Positions 5,660-13,026 of a stretch of 22,576 nucleotides of DNA are shown here, in pieces. The stretch is taken from positions 1-22,576 of the IMG/VR virus record IMGVR_UViG_3300012363_000023; one strand, 5' to 3'. This stretch comes from a virus. The notes beneath the pieces are model-generated. The model had not been told where the DNA came from and searched no databases. It saw only the letters and a program-made list of their open reading frames with translations. The position numbers and the translations under genes are program-made. Numbering within the stretch: the stretch's first letter is position 1; each line of letters starts with the position of its first letter.

Positions 5660-7552
5660 ATGGCAATCTATCAAGGTCAAACTTCGGAGAACAGTTACGA
5701 TGGGTATCCCCGAGATTGGTGGAACCAGAAAGGCGATGATGCTGCTAAGTCAATCACGTCTGTCCTGCAAGTACTGAAGCGGCAGCAGCGGCCCCGGATT
5801 CGGCAGCTGATAGATTCAACCCGATTGTATGGGAATCTAGCCCTCTTTGGCCCCTACGGTCCCAATCAAGTCAGACTCCGGCAGAATTATGGAAGTGTCA
5901 ACATCGACCGGGTTACATTCAATCTGATCCAAGCGGTCGTGGATACGATCGTTAGCCGACTCGGTGCAAAGAATAAACCTAAGCCTTACTTCTTGACTTC
6001 CGGTGGAACCTATAAGGATGTACGTAAGGCTAAAAAGTTGAACAAGTTTATAGACGGGATGTTTCAAGAGTTGAAAGTCTATGACCTTGGTGTTCATGCT
6101 TTGAAGATGGCTGCTGTTCATCACGATGGGATTGTCCACGTCTTCGAGAAAGATGGACGAGTTGCAATCGAGATTGTCCCAGCGAACGAAATCTTGATCG
6201 ATGAGGTCCAGGCGATTTGGGGCAAACCCCGGCAATGGCACCGGGTTCACGCGGTGGATCAGCTCCAACTGGAAGCCTTGTTTCCTGGTAAAGTTCAGCA
6301 GATTCGCACAGCCGATAAGATTCGTTATCCCGACAAGGGGATATATCCTGGCGTTGCTGACATGATTGAGGTGCGCGAATCGTGGCATCTTCGATCGGGT
6401 GCGAAGAAGAAAGACGGGAAGCATGTTATCACATGTGAGAAATTCAATCTGATTAAGGTCGAGGATTACGAGGAAGACTTCTTCCCTTTTGCAGTCCTCC
6501 CTTGGTCCAAACGATTACATGGGTATTGGGCGCAGTCGTTGGCAGAACAATTAGAGAATCTTCAAATCAACGTCAATCGGATGTTGATGGTGATCTCTAG
6601 GACGTTGCACCTTGCTGGCACGTTCAAGATCTTTCTGAAACAAGGATCAAAGGTTTCGAAGGAACATCTGACGAATGAACTCGGTCTAGTGATCACTTAC
6701 AGTGGCGAAACTCCGCCAAAGTATGAGACACCGCCTGTGCTACAGCCTGAATGGTGGGAAACGATCGACAAGTTCATTGAACGTGCTTTCGACCAATCTG
6801 GTATCAGTATGATGTCAGCTTCGTCTCGTATTCCGGAAGGAATCACAAGTGGGACAGCGATCCGAAGCTATGATTTTATCGAGACGGATCGCTTTCAAGA
6901 GCGCGGACGGCAATACGAGAACTTGTTTCTAGATATTGCTAAGATCAGTCTTTCCGTTGCTAGTCAGATCGTTGAACGCGACGGGAAGTATGAAGTCAAG
7001 ACCGGCAAGAAGTTTCTTCAAGTAATAGATTTAACGGAAATCCTTGAAGATGGTTTTGACATCCATAAGGATTCAACGATTCAAGTCTTTCCAATTAGCG
7101 CGTTAGTGCAAGAGCCAACAGGTCGTTGGCAGCAGATCCAGGAATGGATTCAGGCTGGATTCATAGATCCTCGGACTGGTCATCAGTTGATGAGTTTCCC
7201 CGATATTGAGCGAATCGATAACTTGCAGGATGCGATGGAAGAGTGGGTCCTGATGGTTCTAGAGAAAATGGTCGATGATGGAATAGAGACCGATCCCGAG
7301 ACGTATATGGATCTTGATCTTGCAATGACGTTGGCACTTCAATTTTATGCCTACGGTCAGAGTCAAGACCTTCCTGAAGACCGGTTGGACATGCTTCGCA
7401 GTTTCATGGAGAAGACTAGCAAGTTGAAGAAACTTGCAGCTCCTTCAACGCTTGTCGCAGCCCCAGGAGTGGGTCCACCACAAGCAAATCCAAGCGCTCC
7501 CCCGGTATCAAACATGATCCCGAATGTCCCAGCACCCGCTGGTGTTAGTTAA
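5660..7552 (+). CDS. Portal protein
   Basis: The 630-residue product follows terminase and precedes scaffold and capsid genes, the usual place for the portal, the dodecameric ring through which DNA enters and leaves the head. Typical segments are FNLIQAVVDTIVSRLGAKNKPKPYFLT near the front and the long helix AQSLAEQLENLQINVNRMLM. The strongest is the stretch with FDQSGISMMSASSRIPEGITSGTAIRS followed by RFQERGRQYENLF, a pattern I know from many phage portals. The C-terminal 40 residues are rich in P and A and probably disordered. The size suits short-tailed phage portals. The start has little Shine-Dalgarno and is probably coupled to the gene three bases upstream. Confidence 0.88.
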   Translation: MAIYQGQTSENSYDGYPRDWWNQKGDDAAKSITSVLQVLKRQQRPRIRQLIDSTRLYGNLALFGPYGPNQVRLRQNYGSVNIDRVTFNLIQAVVDTIVSRLGAKNKPKPYFLTSGGTYKDVRKAKKLNKFIDGMFQELKVYDLGVHALKMAAVHHDGIVHVFEKDGRVAIEIVPANEILIDEVQAIWGKPRQWHRVHAVDQLQLEALFPGKVQQIRTADKIRYPDKGIYPGVADMIEVRESWHLRSGAKKKDGKHVITCEKFNLIKVEDYEEDFFPFAVLPWSKRLHGYWAQSLAEQLENLQINVNRMLMVISRTLHLAGTFKIFLKQGSKVSKEHLTNELGLVITYSGETPPKYETPPVLQPEWWETIDKFIERAFDQSGISMMSASSRIPEGITSGTAIRSYDFIETDRFQERGRQYENLFLDIAKISLSVASQIVERDGKYEVKTGKKFLQVIDLTEILEDGFDIHKDSTIQVFPISALVQEPTGRWQQIQEWIQAGFIDPRTGHQLMSFPDIERIDNLQDAMEEWVLMVLEKMVDDGIETDPETYMDLDLAMTLALQFYAYGQSQDLPEDRLDMLRSFMEKTSKLKKLAAPSTLVAAPGVGPPQANPSAPPVSNMIPNVPAPAGVS

Positions 7553-7561
7553 AGGAGCAAA

Positions 7562-7741
7562 ATGATTTACGGGCATAACAATACTATTCATCATACAAGT
7601 TACCTAGATGTTGAAACGGATAAAGCCGGGAATGTTGTTTCAGTTTGGTTTCGGTGCATGAAGCTGCCGTTTAAGCAGACAAAAGTAGACAATGCCCGTG
7701 CGTTGGAAATGAAAGCAGACCACAACCCCCCAGACTTTTAG
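7562..7741 (+). CDS. 59-residue conserved-type phage protein (VWFRC motif)
   Basis: AGGAG at 7553-7557 sits four bases from the ATG, making this a well-supported start. The product reads MIYGHNNTIHHTSYLDVETD, then KAGNVVSVWFRCMKLPFKQT, then KVDNARALEMKADH and a short end. The pattern 'LDVe.D..G.VVsVWFRC..LPF.....dnaRAlEM' resembles a small protein I recall next to phage portal genes. Its function is unknown. It would form a compact strand-and-helix fold with a single cysteine and no membrane segment. It fills what would otherwise be the largest gap in the structural cluster. Confidence 0.65.
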   Translation: MIYGHNNTIHHTSYLDVETDKAGNVVSVWFRCMKLPFKQTKVDNARALEMKADHNPPDF

Positions 7742-7760
7742 CGGTAGAAGTAGCAGAATA

Positions 7761-7782
7761 AGTTAAAGCAAGAGAGGATGGA
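7761..7782 (+). promoter_or_regulatory. Shared leader/RBS element, copy 2
   Basis: This leader ahead of the scaffold gene matches the one before the 3093 gene at 19 of 22 bases (AGTTAAAGYAAGAGAGGA core). The AGAGAGGA Shine-Dalgarno lies nine bases from the ATG at 7788. The left arm of the palindrome seen at copy 1 is missing here. Confidence 0.45.
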
Positions 7783-7787
7783 AACAC

Positions 7788-8780
7788 ATGGCAACACTTG
7801 AGGAAAGAGTAGCGACAGCAGTTTCGAAGGTAGAAGCGTCCAAGGCAGAGGCCGCTAAAGACTCGGTGGCAACTCCTGGTGGAGATCAGCTAGTCAAGAA
7901 GGTTGAGGCATCGGTGACGGCGCCTGTAGTTGTGGCGACTTCCACCGCGCCCGCTGAACCAAAACTGCCAGATACTTCAAAGAAGGATTACATCAATCTA
8001 GCTAAGATGGAAGCGAGGCTACACGCTGAACGTCGTCAATATCAAGCAGATGTCCAAGCTTTTCAACAACGACAGCAACAATTAGTTGCTGAAGAGCGGG
8101 AACGATATGCGCGGGAGTTAAAGTCTCGCGCTAAAACCGATCCGGCGGGGGTGGCTAAAGAGGTCGAACTTGACTATGGGGGATGGACCAGTCAGATACT
8201 TAATAATGGTGAATCAACAGCCGACCAGAAGATTAACGCCTTGGTCGAGGAAATCCAGAATCTTAGGAATGAGGCCCAAGAAGAGAAGGATCAATCCAAG
8301 CGATCGGCGGCTGCGCGTCTAAATAGTGAAGCGGTCGCTACAATTCAGAACTTCCGTGGCGAGATCAGTCAGTTCGTCGAGAGTAATGCTGAGCAATACT
8401 CTGGTATTAAGGCAATGGGCCTACAGTCGTTGGTTTACGACTTGATCAAGGAACATTTCCGAACCCAGAGGAAGCTGCTAAGTGTTAAAGAAGCAAGTGA
8501 TATTCTCGAAGAAGCCGTGTCTGGTTCAGTAGAGAAGTTCGTCGAAAGTAAGAAGTGGAAGGACAGAGTAGCGTCTAAAGCGAAGGGTATACCTGCCGGT
8601 ACAACGGCAACCCAGAAGGAATCTAAGCAAGACGCGGATCGGGAAGTACGTACCGTAAGTAACGAGATGACAGCCGAAGCTGGCATGCCAAATCCTGAAA
8701 CTGGAAAGCGGTTAAGTTTCAATGAACGGATTCAACGCACGATCGCCAGCGCAGAAGCAAAGAAGGCTGCTCGCATCTAG
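7788..8780 (+). CDS. Capsid scaffolding protein
   Basis: The 330-residue product lies directly before the major capsid gene, as scaffolding genes do, and has the right composition: highly charged, almost all helix, rich in A, E, K and Q. An Ala/Pro-rich disordered region covers about residues 10-65. It is followed by a long coiled coil (MEARLHAERRQYQADVQAFQ and onward) and a middle with INALVEEIQNLRNEAQEEK. The end is basic, SFNERIQRTIASAEAKKAAR, and could contact the shell. Sequence identity with a named scaffold cannot be shown by eye, and the call rests on position and composition. The ribosome binding site is strong. Confidence 0.7.
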   Translation: MATLEERVATAVSKVEASKAEAAKDSVATPGGDQLVKKVEASVTAPVVVATSTAPAEPKLPDTSKKDYINLAKMEARLHAERRQYQADVQAFQQRQQQLVAEERERYARELKSRAKTDPAGVAKEVELDYGGWTSQILNNGESTADQKINALVEEIQNLRNEAQEEKDQSKRSAAARLNSEAVATIQNFRGEISQFVESNAEQYSGIKAMGLQSLVYDLIKEHFRTQRKLLSVKEASDILEEAVSGSVEKFVESKKWKDRVASKAKGIPAGTTATQKESKQDADREVRTVSNEMTAEAGMPNPETGKRLSFNERIQRTIASAEAKKAARI

Positions 8781-8800
8781 GTTCTAACGAACTTAGGGCT

Positions 8801-8861
8801 CATCTGAAGGACGTACAAAATCACATTCGACCGCGCGTAGCGCGAGGGATGTCCTTCGATG
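8801..8861 (+). promoter_or_regulatory. Leader hairpin enclosing the capsid gene start
   Basis: catc plus gaaggac (8801-8804 and 8806-8812) pairs with gtccttc plus gatg (8851-8857 and 8858-8861), leaving one bulged T at 8805. This is an 11-bp stem whose end contains the ATG of the capsid gene. Inside lies a second stem, CGCGC-gta-GCGCG (8832-8844). The Shine-Dalgarno-like agggat (8845-8850) falls between the two stems. No T-tract follows, so it is not a terminator. A translational control or RNA-processing element is plausible. Confidence 0.5.
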
Positions 8862-10109
8862 GGTGCAAGTTTCTCAGCTTCCGACGCTGCCTTTCTACTC
8901 AAAGAGTATTACGAATCTGATCTCCAGATCGCTGCTGATCTGATGTATGGTCAAGACGCTCACGTCCTTTTTCACCGGGTTGCAAAAAATACCAAGGTTG
9001 TTGGTAAGATAGTTCCAATCCCTGTTCGGTACGCCCCCGTGGCCGGTCGATCAGCGACTGCTGCGATTGCTGCTCAGAACGCACAGACCCTTCAAGGTTC
9101 TGCGTTTCAGTTGGCGATCAAGACCGACTACGATTTTGCGTACATCGATGGTCGGACGCTGAAACTGGCTGCGACTAACCAAGGTGCATTTCTTTTGGAT
9201 GCTGTTCCTATCGTTGACTCCGCTTGGTTGAAGGTCAGTCAATCGATTGCATCCTCGTTGTATCGGGATGGGTCAGGCTTCATCGGCCAAATCAGCACTA
9301 CGATCGCACCTAGTACAGGAGTTCTGACTCTTCAGAATCCTGGGGACGTGGTCAACTTCGAAATCAATGATGTCCTGGAAGCGGCGACGACTACGACCGG
9401 GTCTCCACGGGCTGCAAATGGTTTCGTGGTGAAGCGTGACGAATCTTCAGGAACTATCACAGTTTCCACTTCGTTTGGTGGAGCGCCAGCAACTCCAGCC
9501 AGTTGGACTACTGCCGACTTTTTGACGGTTCAAGGAGACAGGAATAACAAGTTCCCAGGTCTTCAAGGTTGGATTCCTACTACCGCTCCGACTACGGGTG
9601 ACAACTTCCAGTCTGTAGACCGAAGCGTCGATCCGACTCGTCTTGCAGGTAGCCGATATAACGCACAAGGTCAGAATATCGCTGAGGGGTTCATCGACGG
9701 TCTTGCGTTGGTCAATCGCTCAGGCGGTTTCCCGAACGAGGCTTACCTGAACCATGTTTCGTGGGCGGGTTTGGCGAAGTCTGAGACTGCGAAGATCTTC
9801 TACGACGAGCACAACCAGGACAAGGATGCGGTGATCTCTTTCCCGAGTTTCCGGATCCTCGCTGGCGGATCTAGCCTTCGAGTCTTTGCGGACAAGTCTC
9901 AACAGCAAGGGATTGCACATGCATTAGATATGCGTTCCTGGGAACTGCTGTCGGCCGGTGACGCTCCGCATGTTGCCGAGTTTGAAGACGACATGCACCA
10001 ATGGAATCGTGTGCCGGGGCAAGACTTTGCGCAGCTGATGCTGCGTGCGTATCTCACGTTAGGAACTTCTGCTCCGCGAAACAATCTTGTGATCCAACTG
10101 CCTCAGTAA
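8859..10109 (+). CDS. Major capsid protein
   Basis: The 416-residue product directly follows the scaffold gene and has segments I associate with HK97-fold capsid proteins of short-tailed phages. These are IPVRYAPVAGRSATAAIAAQ near residue 55, then LKVSQSIASSLYRDGSGFIGQI, then a beta-rich stretch ending TVQGDRNNKFPGLQGWIPT. The region of about residues 140-235 looks like an inserted or extended surface domain common in this capsid group. The start at 8859 is favoured over the ATG at 8849, which is out of frame and stops after 23 codons. GAGGGAT at 8844-8850 is the likely ribosome binding site. The start codon lies in a predicted hairpin. Confidence 0.85.
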   Translation: MGASFSASDAAFLLKEYYESDLQIAADLMYGQDAHVLFHRVAKNTKVVGKIVPIPVRYAPVAGRSATAAIAAQNAQTLQGSAFQLAIKTDYDFAYIDGRTLKLAATNQGAFLLDAVPIVDSAWLKVSQSIASSLYRDGSGFIGQISTTIAPSTGVLTLQNPGDVVNFEINDVLEAATTTTGSPRAANGFVVKRDESSGTITVSTSFGGAPATPASWTTADFLTVQGDRNNKFPGLQGWIPTTAPTTGDNFQSVDRSVDPTRLAGSRYNAQGQNIAEGFIDGLALVNRSGGFPNEAYLNHVSWAGLAKSETAKIFYDEHNQDKDAVISFPSFRILAGGSSLRVFADKSQQQGIAHALDMRSWELLSAGDAPHVAEFEDDMHQWNRVPGQDFAQLMLRAYLTLGTSAPRNNLVIQLPQ

Positions 10110-10135
10110 GTACGGCCGGATCAGGATAGGGATGT

Positions 10136-10903
10136 ATGGGTGATCGTCGTTGGAACCTGGTGTCGTACCACCTTGAGCCTAACAAGGCTACGGTGTTCTG
10201 CCAATTCACTGTTGGAGCCGTGGGCGCTCCAACATTGATGCAGTACAACTACAAGACGGGTCTCTATACTGCCGCTCCTACCCCTGGTGCTACGAACACT
10301 TTTGGCATCCAGGCTGGAGCTCGCGGCGTCCTATCTATCGTTCGAAATTCGACCGGAAACTACACACTCAAACTTCAGCAATCTTTCACCAGATTCCTCC
10401 AAGGATTGGTGGCATATAAGACTCTGGGGACCTCGGTCTATCCAGATACAACTTTCCCATTCCCCGAATCTACGATTCGTCTTCCAGTCAGTTCGTTTAC
10501 GACCAATGCGCAAAGTGGAACGGTCACGATTTCGACCATCACTGAATCCGGAAACACAGTCACGGTTACTACCGGAAGTGCTCCTAGTCCCGCGTTCGCA
10601 GTTGGCCAACTGGTACAAATCTCTGGAGCGAACATCACAGGTCCTGTTGTCACTGGATTGGCGGCCTACAATGGCGTGTACACAATCACGTCGGTGATCA
10701 GCACGACATCCTTTACGTATACTTGTCCGGAGAATGGCCTAGCGGCCGGTACGGCGGCGGGAACAGCCCAAATCCTGGCGGGCTCTCCCGGACCGTTCTT
10801 GACCATGCAATTCTTGAATCCTACGACGGGTGCGGCCATCGAACTGGCGAACGGCGATATTGCAGATGTGGAGCTTGACCTCGGCATTGGGTCTGGGACG
10901 TAA
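10136..10903 (+). CDS. Virion protein with inserted beta module, copy 1
   Basis: The 255-residue product begins MGDRRWNLVSYHLEPNKATV and continues FCQFTVGAVGAPTL and GARGVLSIVRNSTGNYTLKL. It closes with PFLTMQFLNPTTGAAIELANGDIADVELDLG. The two flanks together resemble a capsid-cluster protein of about 170 residues known from related phages, without a set function. Residues about 128-213 interrupt it with a beta-rich module (ISTITESGNTVTVTTGSAP, VGQLVQISGA, AAYNGVYTITSVISTTSFTY) that recurs in two other genes here. A head decoration role is plausible from position. The upstream ATG at 10132 is rejected because it stops after three codons. Confidence 0.65.
   Translation: MGDRRWNLVSYHLEPNKATVFCQFTVGAVGAPTLMQYNYKTGLYTAAPTPGATNTFGIQAGARGVLSIVRNSTGNYTLKLQQSFTRFLQGLVAYKTLGTSVYPDTTFPFPESTIRLPVSSFTTNAQSGTVTISTITESGNTVTVTTGSAPSPAFAVGQLVQISGANITGPVVTGLAAYNGVYTITSVISTTSFTYTCPENGLAAGTAAGTAQILAGSPGPFLTMQFLNPTTGAAIELANGDIADVELDLGIGSGT
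10517..10774 (+). repeat. Beta module insertion, copy 1
   Basis: Residues 128-213 of the 10136 protein: ISTIT, NTVTVTT, VGQLVQISG, AAYNGVYTITSV, STTSFTYT and a final GTAAGTAQ. The same order of elements occurs at 11219-11482 and 13309-13539. It looks like a small Ig-like or fibronectin-like beta sandwich, judged by eye. Nucleotide similarity between the copies is low, so they are not a recent duplication. Confidence 0.6.
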
Positions 10904-10906
10904 TTC

Positions 10907-11590
10907 ATGGCTGTTACTGGAACCATCGCATTGAGTGCTTCGGTTATCCAAGCGAACCAACCGTTCGGAGTGGTCCTTTCCCTCGCGAACGGTGGAGCTC
11001 AGCCGGTGAACGTGCTGTCGATTACTCCTCGGATTCAATCCACACCGTTGAATGCGACTCCAGCAGCAGTTCCGGGGTTTTCTGGACAGCCAAATGGCCC
11101 CGCTACGAACATGTCAATAGCCGGCGGTGCGACGAATACGTACAACTACTTAGACATCATCCATGGTCCATTCATCAAGACGGGTCTTGCGAATGATTTG
11201 ACTCCCCAGTTGACGGCTATTGGTATCACTTCGATCACGCAAGTCGGCAACTTGTGTACAGTCACTACATCTAGCACGCATGGCTTCCCGACGACCGTCC
11301 CCGGTCCCGGACAGGGTCTAGTTGTTAACATCACTGGAAATACGATCAGTGGGTCTGTTCCGATCGTTCCAGCTGGCTACAATGGTATCTTTTCGGTTGT
11401 GGCAGTTCCTAGCACCACGACCTTCACTTTCAACGCTCCGACGCCCAATCAAGCTGCTGGCGGAGCTGCTGGAACTTGCCAACTGATGGGCGGTTGGGTC
11501 TATGCAATCGACGCTTATGTCACCTTCTCCGACGGCACTAGCATCTTTGCTACTGCTACGAATGTTACAGTCTTGGCACCGACTTTCTAG
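10907..11590 (+). CDS. Ig-like virion protein with beta module, copy 2
   Basis: The 227-residue product begins GTIALSASVIQANQPFGVVLSLANGGAQPVNVLSI, split by eye into Ig-like strands ('F.VVLslaN.G..PVNVLsI'). It ends AIDAYVTFSDGTSIFATATNVTVL. Both ends align with the next protein, which is a shorter paralogue. Residues about 105-192 carry the beta module (ITSITQVGNLCTVTTSST, GLVVNITG, AGYNGIFSVVAVPSTTTFTF). A virion surface or decoration role is inferred from composition and position between the capsid and connector genes. Start at the ATG at 10907, three bases after the previous stop. Confidence 0.65.
   Translation: MAVTGTIALSASVIQANQPFGVVLSLANGGAQPVNVLSITPRIQSTPLNATPAAVPGFSGQPNGPATNMSIAGGATNTYNYLDIIHGPFIKTGLANDLTPQLTAIGITSITQVGNLCTVTTSSTHGFPTTVPGPGQGLVVNITGNTISGSVPIVPAGYNGIFSVVAVPSTTTFTFNAPTPNQAAGGAAGTCQLMGGWVYAIDAYVTFSDGTSIFATATNVTVLAPTF
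11219..11482 (+). repeat. Beta module insertion, copy 2
   Basis: Residues 105-192 of the 10907 protein hold the module in the order ITSITQVGN, CTVTTSS, GLVVNITG, AGYNGIFSVVAVPSTTTFTF and GGAAGTCQL. It has an extra Pro/Gly loop (TTVPGPGQG) compared with the other two copies. The neighbouring paralogue at 11594 has no such segment. Confidence 0.6.
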
Positions 11591-11593
11591 GTT

Positions 11594-12130
11594 ATGGCAA
11601 TCACGGCTACTCTCAGTGTCGATCGGGATAGTATCACGGCTGGGTTGTCGTGTCGTTTCACTCTTGTCGTGGCAAATACCGGCACTTCTCCGGTAAACAT
11701 CCTCGACATTGCTACGACTGATCTAAGTTCGAACTCCACGATAATGGCGGAAGATGGTTCTCGTACGGCTTTGGCGATGGGTCAGACTGGTTTTGCTCCA
11801 TCCAGTTCGGTAGCGTCTCAAACGAAGCAAGTTCCGGCTAGCGGATCGGTAACTCTGGGTTGGGCAAGCACATATTTCAGTGGACCCCAAGGTCCTAGAA
11901 ATGCGTCACAACCCTCAAGTTTCTCGACTGGCGTGATTGTTAGGACCGATGATGGGTCTGTGACTGCTAGCAACACTTTGACGATCGCGTGTTCTCCAGC
12001 ATTCGATTTCAACACCGGTGTTCAATCGGGAGCATACCCACAGTTGCCAGTAGTCGGTCAGGGAAGGTTTGATCTGAACATCACAGGCAGTCCAATGGTT
12101 GCAGTGCTATTTCCGGGGGCGCCCGCGTAA
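11594..12130 (+). CDS. Ig-like virion protein (paralogue without module)
   Basis: The 178-residue product begins MAITATLSVDRDSITAGLSC and then RFTLVVANTGTSPVNILDI, clearly like the start of the preceding gene. The later STGVIVRTDDGSVTASNTLTI matches that gene's VTFSDGTSIFATATNVTVL. It has no copy of the inserted module, so the pair gives a with/without comparison. The C-terminal 40 residues (FNTGVQSGAYPQLPVVGQGR and beyond) are not in the neighbour. A structural or decoration role is inferred from its place and its strand-rich composition. The start lies three bases after the previous TAG. Confidence 0.65.
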   Translation: MAITATLSVDRDSITAGLSCRFTLVVANTGTSPVNILDIATTDLSSNSTIMAEDGSRTALAMGQTGFAPSSSVASQTKQVPASGSVTLGWASTYFSGPQGPRNASQPSSFSTGVIVRTDDGSVTASNTLTIACSPAFDFNTGVQSGAYPQLPVVGQGRFDLNITGSPMVAVLFPGAPA

Positions 12131-12156
12131 TGCGTCAAATAAGGTAGGTCAAGAAT

Positions 12157-12741
12157 ATGGGAATGACAGTAGGCGATAAATCAGGCAATCCGGTAGTTCT
12201 GGCGCACTCCACGTCTGACCCGGTCTTCTCAGCAGCTTTCAGTGTTCCGGCGGCTCAATACGCGGCTGGAGTGCTAGTCTCGTTTACGGGGGCGGCGGGG
12301 TTTGTCACTCGGATCAAGTGGATCAAATTGACGCTTAGAGCTGGGAGCGTGGCAAACGCGACGCAGAATGTGACTCTTGAGCGACGTTCTACTGCTACCA
12401 CGGGTGGAGCAACTACGGCTACCACGACCACGCTTAGCAAAAATGATCCAGTTAACGACATTACGACACAGCAGACAACGGTTACGCATTATTACAACGC
12501 AACCCCGTCGGCACCTACGGCAGGCACGTTGACTGCCACCATGCGGACTGAACCATTAGCTGCTACGGGGGCAACAACTGACGCCACCAACACGGTTGTT
12601 GAGTGGAACTTTACGACTCGTGGTGAGAAACCAATTACTCTCCGAGGTACTTCTGACTTCGTGACTTTGTCTCTTTCGAATGCCCTTTCGACTGCTCAGA
12701 CTCTTGGGGTCGAGTACACGTTCGAAGAGGCAACGACCTAG
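12157..12741 (+). CDS. Thr-rich beta virion protein, hypothetical
   Basis: The 194-residue product is rich in T and A, with strands such as PVFSAAFSVPAAQYAAGVLV, FVTRIKWIKLTLRAG and WNFTTRGEKPITLRGTSDFV. The composition and position after the capsid cluster suggest a virion component. I do not recognise a family. GGTAGG at 12143-12148 is a fair ribosome binding site for the ATG at 12157; the second ATG at 12163 is also possible. There are no cysteines, membrane segments or catalytic motifs. Confidence 0.6.
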   Translation: MGMTVGDKSGNPVVLAHSTSDPVFSAAFSVPAAQYAAGVLVSFTGAAGFVTRIKWIKLTLRAGSVANATQNVTLERRSTATTGGATTATTTTLSKNDPVNDITTQQTTVTHYYNATPSAPTAGTLTATMRTEPLAATGATTDATNTVVEWNFTTRGEKPITLRGTSDFVTLSLSNALSTAQTLGVEYTFEEATT

Positions 12742-12758
12742 TTAGTTGGAGCCCCTTG

Positions 12759-13001
12759 ATGCACCCAGCGCTACAGGTCATACTGCAACACAGTCCCACC
12801 GGACGGAAGATGGCTGAAGGTGGGATGATGGATGGTGGGGACGACGGCGAACAGATGCCGAGCGGTCTTCATGAGATTGCTTCAGAGCTAATCGAAGCCG
12901 TCCATATGAAGGATCCTGTGAGAGTTGCTGAGTGCCTCGAAGATGCGTTCGAGATGCTTGAGGCGATGCCACACGACGAGGCACCGCACGAGGAAGAGTA
13001 G
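12759..13001 (+). CDS. Small acidic helical protein, 80 aa
   Basis: I start at the ATG at 12759, seven bases after GGAG (12748-12751), rather than at the in-frame TTG just before it. The front has a Gly/Met/Asp-rich loop, EGGMMDGGDDGEQMPS. Two helices follow: LHEIASELIEAVHMKDPVRV and AECLEDAFEMLEAMPHDEAP. This resembles small acidic phage proteins with 'a..li.Avh.kD...va.aL...fe' located before connector genes. The function is unknown. A head-completion or chaperone-like role is only a guess from size and charge. Confidence 0.6.
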   Translation: MHPALQVILQHSPTGRKMAEGGMMDGGDDGEQMPSGLHEIASELIEAVHMKDPVRVAECLEDAFEMLEAMPHDEAPHEEE

Positions 13002-13011
13002 GCCGTCTAAA
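12998..13011 (+). repeat. Junction motif GTAGGCCGTCTAAA, copy 1
   Basis: This 14-base sequence covers the stop codon of the 12759 gene and the first bases of the gap. An identical copy lies at 18772-18785 in the same position relative to a stop codon and the next start. Shorter CGTCTAAA matches occur at 900, 8316 and 8572. Confidence 0.4.
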
Positions 13012-13026
13012 CTGTAGAGGTGTTGG

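Noticed and set aside
8849-8920. 23-residue frame starting at the ATG at 8849 before the capsid start
   Set aside because: It is out of frame with the capsid gene, has no family resemblance, and its start lies in the likely Shine-Dalgarno region.
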